A stretch of DNA of 64,000 nt from Desulfobacteraceae bacterium (lineage in GTDB: Bacteria; Desulfobacterota; Desulfobacteria; Desulfobacterales; Desulfobacteraceae). The stretch is from contig JADGFI010000002.1 of NCBI GenBank assembly GCA_016743945.1, forward strand, positions 266,923 through 330,922. Direction: 5' to 3'. The notes under the pieces are model-generated. The model was not told the DNA's origin, made no database searches, and saw nothing but the letters and a program-made list of their open reading frames with translations. Positions within the stretch are counted from its first letter, which is position 1. Every line of letters starts with the position of its first letter. Positions 60,685 to 64,000 of this stretch are shown in pieces. The position numbers and the translations under genes were made by a program.

Positions 60685-61478
60685 TTGGAAATATTAGAAA
60701 TTAATCAAACAGAAGAGTTAATAAAGTGTATTAACGATTTACCAAACAGCTATATTTTTCGAGGCCAACCTGATTCTTCATGGCATTTACAAACAACTCT
60801 TGAGCGTGCATGTGGCAACAAATTTAATAAAGACTTGCAAACAAATGTGAACAATATTCAAAAGATGAATTTTCCGCAAGATTCCACTTATACGATAAAG
60901 AAAATATTCAGCCAAATAGTATGCTTGAATGGCTTGCTGTTATGCAACATTATGGGGTTCCTACAAGACTTTTAGATTTCACTACTAGTCCTTATGCTGC
61001 CTTATATTTTGGATTAGAAACTTATAATATTGTCCAGCGTCCAAAAATATCGCTTTATTGTATAAATTACTCTCAGTTAATGGATGTTTCATTGAAACTT
61101 ATATCTGATGAAGACAATGATTTTAATGAAACAAGAAGTTCAATTATTGGAAAAAAAGATCAAATTTTTGAAGATACGGTCGATCGCTTTAATAGAGGGA
61201 TTCTTTGGGTTACAGAACCACAGCGTTTAAACAAACGAATTGATAGACAAGCAGGTTGTTTTCTAGTTCCAGGAGATAAGGGAACGGGTATCGAAGAGTT
61301 ACTAAATGATGAAAAATACTCTACTGTCCATGTTATAAAATATGAAATATCAGATAAACTCATAGAGGGTATTTTTACTTTATTACGAAAAATGAACATT
61401 TCAGGTAAAAGTATTTATGGTGATTTAACAGGGTTAGCCAAATCAATTTCGTTAGATTTAAAGGTATATGCCGCATAA
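60685..61478 (+). pseudogene. Cassette 1 gene B: FRG-domain gene, single-base frameshift
   Basis: TTG 60685 starts a frame reading IKCINDLPNSYIFRGQPDSS, then WHLQTTLERACGNKFNKDL, the start of an FRG domain (FRG motif). The reading continues in the next frame as LANKCEQYSKDEFSARFHLY then EWLAVMQHYGVPTRLLDFTT and SPYAALYFGLE, the rest of the FRG domain, to TAA 61476-61478. The shift point is near 60835 and fits loss of one base. Joined, the protein is about 264 residues, of normal size. FRG domains occur in several phage-defence and toxin-like proteins; their biochemistry is poorly known. A sequencing error is also possible. Confidence 0.85.
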
Positions 61479-61541
61479 CAAATCAATAAACTCTGACTAA
61501 AAAAGCTGCGCTTTTTTAGCAGGTTATCTCAAGCGTTAGCT
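61473..61541 (+). other. attC site of cassette 1 (69 bp)
   Basis: Outer core GCATAAC at 61473-61479 and GTTAGCT at 61535-61541, with an internal palindrome (GCTAAAAAAGC-like, CTAAAAAAGCTGCGCTTTTTTAG). The stop codon of the FRG gene lies within the outer core. Confidence 0.9.
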
Positions 61542-61554
61542 GTCAGAGAATACT

Positions 61555-62373
61555 ATGAAACATAAATTATCACTTTTTGAAAATGCAATTGACAGTTTAA
61601 ATGAAAGTTTATCCCTGTTTGAAAGTGCTCAAACAAAAGGGGTTGATAGATACAAGTTTGCCATTTTGAACCTCTGCCACTTTGCGGAACTATTGTTTAA
61701 ATATTTTGCTTATTTGATTGAACCTGACAAGGTATTATTTAAAACTAAACATGGTGAAAAAAAATCTATTGGCCTTTGGAAAGCACTTGAAATACTTGAT
61801 TCTAACAAAGCCCCAATCGAAAAAAATTTGAAAGATGATCTGGAATGGATAAAGAATCTTCGAAATGATATTGAACACTATGAATTCACATATAGTGCGA
61901 GTGAGGTTGAGTTATTCTCAGGGCGTATTTTAAATGCTGTTATGAAATATTCAAATGAATATTCTGACATTGAACTTCTATGGAATATAAATGAAAATTT
62001 AAAGACAATTGTTTTAAACCTTTGCAAAAACTACAATGATAAGTTGGACATAGCTCTTGCCATAGTTAAAGAAAAAGAAGATCTGGATTATGCTGATTGC
62101 CTGTCCAATGGGGGGATGGAAACTTATTGGTATAAATATACTTGTCCTCAATGTGATCAACCCACTTTTATTTCGGACTCAGACTCAGAGACCGGTTACA
62201 AGTGTATTTTTTGCGGCAATACTGATTCTGATGAAATGGAATATACATGCGACTCATGTTCTAATCTATGGCCTAAGTCTGAATTAAGTTACTTTGACTA
62301 TACCGGTGAAGGAGATTATAGGTACATGTGCCCTGTCTGTCTTCATCATCCGGATTATGTAAAAGACAGCTAA
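61555..62373 (+). CDS. Cassette 2: HEPN-like protein with C-terminal zinc ribbons
   Basis: 272 residues. The N-terminal 110 residues are helical and end in WIKNLRNDIEHYEF, whose Arg103 and His108 (R-x4-H) fit the HEPN ribonuclease motif. The preceding helix LNLCHFAELLFKYFAYLI supports a HEPN bundle. The C-terminal 80 residues hold four Cys pairs (CPQC, CIFC, CDSC, CPVC) as zinc ribbons. HEPN proteins are frequent in toxin-antitoxin and phage-defence systems as RNases, so RNA cleavage with zinc-ribbon recognition is inferred. Fold and function have not been tested. Last bases overlap the attC site. Confidence 0.8.
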   Translation: MKHKLSLFENAIDSLNESLSLFESAQTKGVDRYKFAILNLCHFAELLFKYFAYLIEPDKVLFKTKHGEKKSIGLWKALEILDSNKAPIEKNLKDDLEWIKNLRNDIEHYEFTYSASEVELFSGRILNAVMKYSNEYSDIELLWNINENLKTIVLNLCKNYNDKLDIALAIVKEKEDLDYADCLSNGGMETYWYKYTCPQCDQPTFISDSDSETGYKCIFCGNTDSDEMEYTCDSCSNLWPKSELSYFDYTGEGDYRYMCPVCLHHPDYVKDS

Positions 62374-62470
62374 CAATTGCACTCAAGCTGACCAAAAAAG
62401 CCGAGTTTGGTTATCGTTAATTTACAGGTTGTCGTGTCGGCTTTTATGGCAGCTTACTGCGACGTTATAT
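62368..62470 (+). other. attC site of cassette 2 (103 bp)
   Basis: Outer core AGCTAAC at 62368-62374 and GTTATAT at 62464-62470. Internal arms around AAAAAGCCGA and TCGGCTTTT make a long imperfect hairpin. Confidence 0.9.
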
Positions 62471-62481
62471 AGGAGTTCAAC

Positions 62482-63201
62482 TTGGCAACAACTATCGAAG
62501 ATATCATGTACGATGAAATGATAAATGAGCTTCATCATGAAGTTGTAATGAAAAATGCGGCTTTAGAGCAATGTATTTATATTTTCGTGGAAGGGGAATC
62601 TGAAGAAGCTACATTTCAAATGTTATTAGAAGATCAGCTCTGTGGTTTAAATTTCGAAAAAATTGGAGTTGTTATCGCTAACTATAATGGCATCGGCAAC
62701 TTACAACATGCAGTGCGTCTACTGAGAAAAACTCTCAGTCATGATAGGCCAATTGTTGTTACGTATGATGATGACTTGGAAGGGAAAAGTAAGCTAAAGT
62801 ATTTAAGCGAACCACTCATAACTCCTTTCAAAATCCCTCAAACTCCAGTTGTGGAATTTGGAAACGGTAGTTGGGGAGGTTCATTCGAGGAAGTGTTTTC
62901 TCCTGATTGTTTTTTAAGGTCATGTTTCGAGGGGGAAGTGCTGCCAGGAAATTTTACAGGCTCACCAAGTGATTTTTCTTTAAATTTTGATAAAGCTAAA
63001 CCTTGGATTCCTCAGTTAGCTAAATATGTGAGTGTGACTGGTTGCCATCCAGCTTCCATTAACAAAGTATTATTAGCTGAAAATATGGCGCATAATTGTG
63101 ACCCTGTTCCTGATGCTTTTATAAAACTGGCTGAGACAGTTTTAGATTTGAGAAAACAAAACCCTATTAAGCATCCCGATGATGTGGAGCTCCCAATATA
63201 A
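62482..63201 (+). CDS. Cassette 3: stand-alone TOPRIM domain protein
   Basis: 239 residues starting with TTG at 62482, supported by AGGAG 6 bases upstream. TOPRIM motifs: IYIFVEGESEEATFQ (conserved Glu37) and VVTYDDDLEG (Asp96-98). The spacing fits the OLD-type TOPRIM group, with NYNGIGNL between. In OLD/Gabija-type nucleases this domain is fused to an ABC-type ATPase; here it stands alone, although a partner-like ATPase frame begins at 63968. A nuclease that cuts DNA is inferred. Confidence 0.85.
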   Translation: MATTIEDIMYDEMINELHHEVVMKNAALEQCIYIFVEGESEEATFQMLLEDQLCGLNFEKIGVVIANYNGIGNLQHAVRLLRKTLSHDRPIVVTYDDDLEGKSKLKYLSEPLITPFKIPQTPVVEFGNGSWGGSFEEVFSPDCFLRSCFEGEVLPGNFTGSPSDFSLNFDKAKPWIPQLAKYVSVTGCHPASINKVLLAENMAHNCDPVPDAFIKLAETVLDLRKQNPIKHPDDVELPI

Positions 63202-63281
63202 CTAAACGCTGTTGTGGGACCGCTGGCGCTCCGCGCCAGTGCCCTCGCGAAGCGAGGCGGCCCCAAAGCTCAACGTTAGCT
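63196..63281 (+). other. attC site of cassette 3 (86 bp)
   Basis: Outer core ATATAAC at 63196-63202 and GTTAGCT at 63275-63281. The centre is GC-rich with arms CTGGCGC/GCGCCAG and CCTCGCG/CGCGAGG-type hairpins. Confidence 0.9.
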
Positions 63282-63298
63282 ACCTGTATCGAGGTAAG

Positions 63299-63874
63299 AT
63301 GAAAGTTGATTTTACAAATGTGATTTCAGGTCTTTTTTTATTTTGTTTGGGTATTCTCATATCCAATATAGCCGAAATTCCAATACTAAAAATGTTTAAA
63401 ATAAGTGATATAATATCAGTGGTTGGTGTTCTTATTGGTCTTGAAGCCCTAAATACATGGAAAAGGCAATTTAGCTATACACAACGTCATAACAAAATTG
63501 AAAGCTTAGAAAAATCTTTTCGGAACTGCCTAAAATCATTTTATAAATATGGAGAAGAGTATTTAAAATTAGTTAAAAAAGACGAGCTTTCAAAAATGCA
63601 CTCAGTTGAGCAATGCCACGAATTTAGACGTCAATTAATGGATTACCGAGTTTCATGGAGTTCTACAGAAGAACTTTTAACAAAAAAGAATTTTGCTAAT
63701 TTTATTTTTAAACCCGATCTCCTTCAGAAGGAGCTTTATACTTATTTTAGTTTCATTCATTCAAGAAACGAAAACAATACATCTTATGAACCTGATATGA
63801 TGAAATTTCATGAGGCTATGGCCGGACTGCAGGAAAATGGTTTGAAATCAATAAGAAACTTAAAAAATAGCTAA
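63299..63874 (+). CDS. Cassette 4: membrane-anchored helical protein
   Basis: 191 residues from ATG 63299 (GAGGTAAG upstream; the longer frame to 63212 would cross the attC site). Two membrane helices (FLFCLGILISNIAEIPILKM, DIISVVGVLIGLEAL) are followed by a helical, charged cytoplasmic part (KIESLEKSFRNCLKSFYKYG and LLTKKNFANFIFKP). Small two-helix proteins with such tails occur as effectors in several defence systems, but no family is recognised here, so function is open. The stop overlaps the attC core. Confidence 0.75.
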   Translation: MKVDFTNVISGLFLFCLGILISNIAEIPILKMFKISDIISVVGVLIGLEALNTWKRQFSYTQRHNKIESLEKSFRNCLKSFYKYGEEYLKLVKKDELSKMHSVEQCHEFRRQLMDYRVSWSSTEELLTKKNFANFIFKPDLLQKELYTYFSFIHSRNENNTSYEPDMMKFHEAMAGLQENGLKSIRNLKNS

Positions 63875-63954
63875 CAATGCAAATGCACTCGGACAAAAAA
63901 AGCGGCGCTCGTTCCTCGCTCTGCATTTTTTGCCGGTGATTTGCGGCGTTCTAC
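63869..63954 (+). other. attC site of cassette 4 (86 bp)
   Basis: Outer core AGCTAAC at 63869-63875 and GTTCTAC at 63948-63954, with an AT-rich arm pair (GGACAAAAAAAGCGGC and GCATTTTTTGCC-like). The next cassette starts at this point. Confidence 0.85.
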
Positions 63955-63967
63955 ATAAGGAATAGTC

Positions 63968-64000
63968 GTGAAGATTGAAAAAATAAAGATAAAGAATTGG
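63968..64000 (+). CDS. Cassette 5: start of a probable AAA/SMC-type ATPase (partial)
   Basis: GTG 63968 with AAGGAATA upstream opens a frame MKIEKIKIKNW that runs off the window. Starts of the form 'KIEKIKIKN' are typical of RecF/SMC/OLD-type ATPases, which would suit pairing with the TOPRIM gene two cassettes earlier. Only 11 residues are visible, so this is a weak call. Confidence 0.45.
   Translation, partial: MKIEKIKIKNW

Larger units (their letters stand above)
56334..64000. mobile_element. Chromosomal integron (integrase remnant, group II intron, cassette array; continues beyond window)
   Basis: An integron-type integrase gene on the minus strand faces away from a plus-strand array whose cassettes are each closed by an attC site. 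For four successive cassettes the opening core site (TTRRRY side) and the closing outer core site are exact reverse complements: GTTATGC/GCATAAC, GTTAGCT/AGCTAAC, GTTATAT/ATATAAC, GTTAGCT/AGCTAAC. That is the expected signature of IntI-mediated cassette insertion. The array genes look AT-richer than the flanking chromosome, supporting foreign origin. The integrase is broken, so the array looks fixed unless another integrase acts. Confidence 0.93.

Noticed and set aside
61473..63954. CRISPR array interpretation of the regularly spaced inverted repeats
   Set aside because: The repeats differ from each other internally, are 69-103 bases long, and follow attC core rules; no constant repeat-spacer unit exists.

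Overview
The window reads as a chromosomal segment of a strictly anaerobic, sulfate-reducer-like member of the Desulfobacterota, most like the Desulfobacteraceae. This is inferred from gene content: two rubredoxins, a rubredoxin:oxygen oxidoreductase, a desulfoferrodoxin, several rubrerythrin-like proteins, cytochrome bd, an FmdE-like protein, ADP-forming acyl-CoA synthetase subunits and citrate synthase. No rRNA or tRNA gene was seen, so the assignment rests on protein families only.

Layout. 1-0.8 kb: the tail of a class III aminotransferase and a decayed class II aldolase. 1.1-5.5 kb: a cytochrome bd operon (DUF4492 protein, cydA, cydB, a 32-residue membrane peptide), a rubredoxin and a DUF3786 iron-sulfur protein. 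5.5-12.5 kb: minus-strand housekeeping genes (AEC permease, patatin-BamA fusion, DHH phosphoesterase, membrane protein, TIGR01777 epimerase). 12.7-25.6 kb: a dense redox and oxygen-defence island (CxC rubredoxin, flavodiiron ROO, rubrerythrins, desulfoferrodoxin, rhodanese-rubrerythrin fusion, flavodoxin, zinc-ribbon FMN oxidase, glutaredoxin plus ferredoxin:thioredoxin-reductase-like pair, citrate synthase, rubredoxin-DUF2231 fusion), then xth and a split acyl-CoA synthetase. 25.7-30.2 kb: small unknown genes, a second, broken TIGR01777 gene, and a three-gene operon of related unknown proteins whose first gene carries an in-frame TAG. 30.5-43 kb: DEAD-box helicase, nhaD/nhaR, NSS transporter with a MetS-type subunit, DUF2293, trmB, HNH protein, hybrid histidine kinase with a binding protein, FmdE.

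43.1-55.6 kb is a minus-strand block for oligopeptide or dipeptide salvage: M20 amidohydrolase, polar amino acid ABC transporter, dipeptide epimerase, Dpp/Opp-type ABC transporter, DUF3870 protein and M19 dipeptidase. It predicts uptake, epimerisation and hydrolysis of dipeptides, possibly murein-derived.

56.3-64 kb is a chromosomal integron. The integrase gene (minus strand) is inactivated by an internal deletion. Two overlapping opposed promoters lie between it and the array. A complete 2.3-kb group II intron sits inside the core site of the first cassette. At least five cassettes follow on the plus strand, separated by four attC sites whose outer core sites match cassette by cassette. The cassettes carry defence-like domains (FRG, HEPN with zinc ribbons, stand-alone TOPRIM, a membrane protein, a probable ATPase start) and look AT-richer than the rest of the window.
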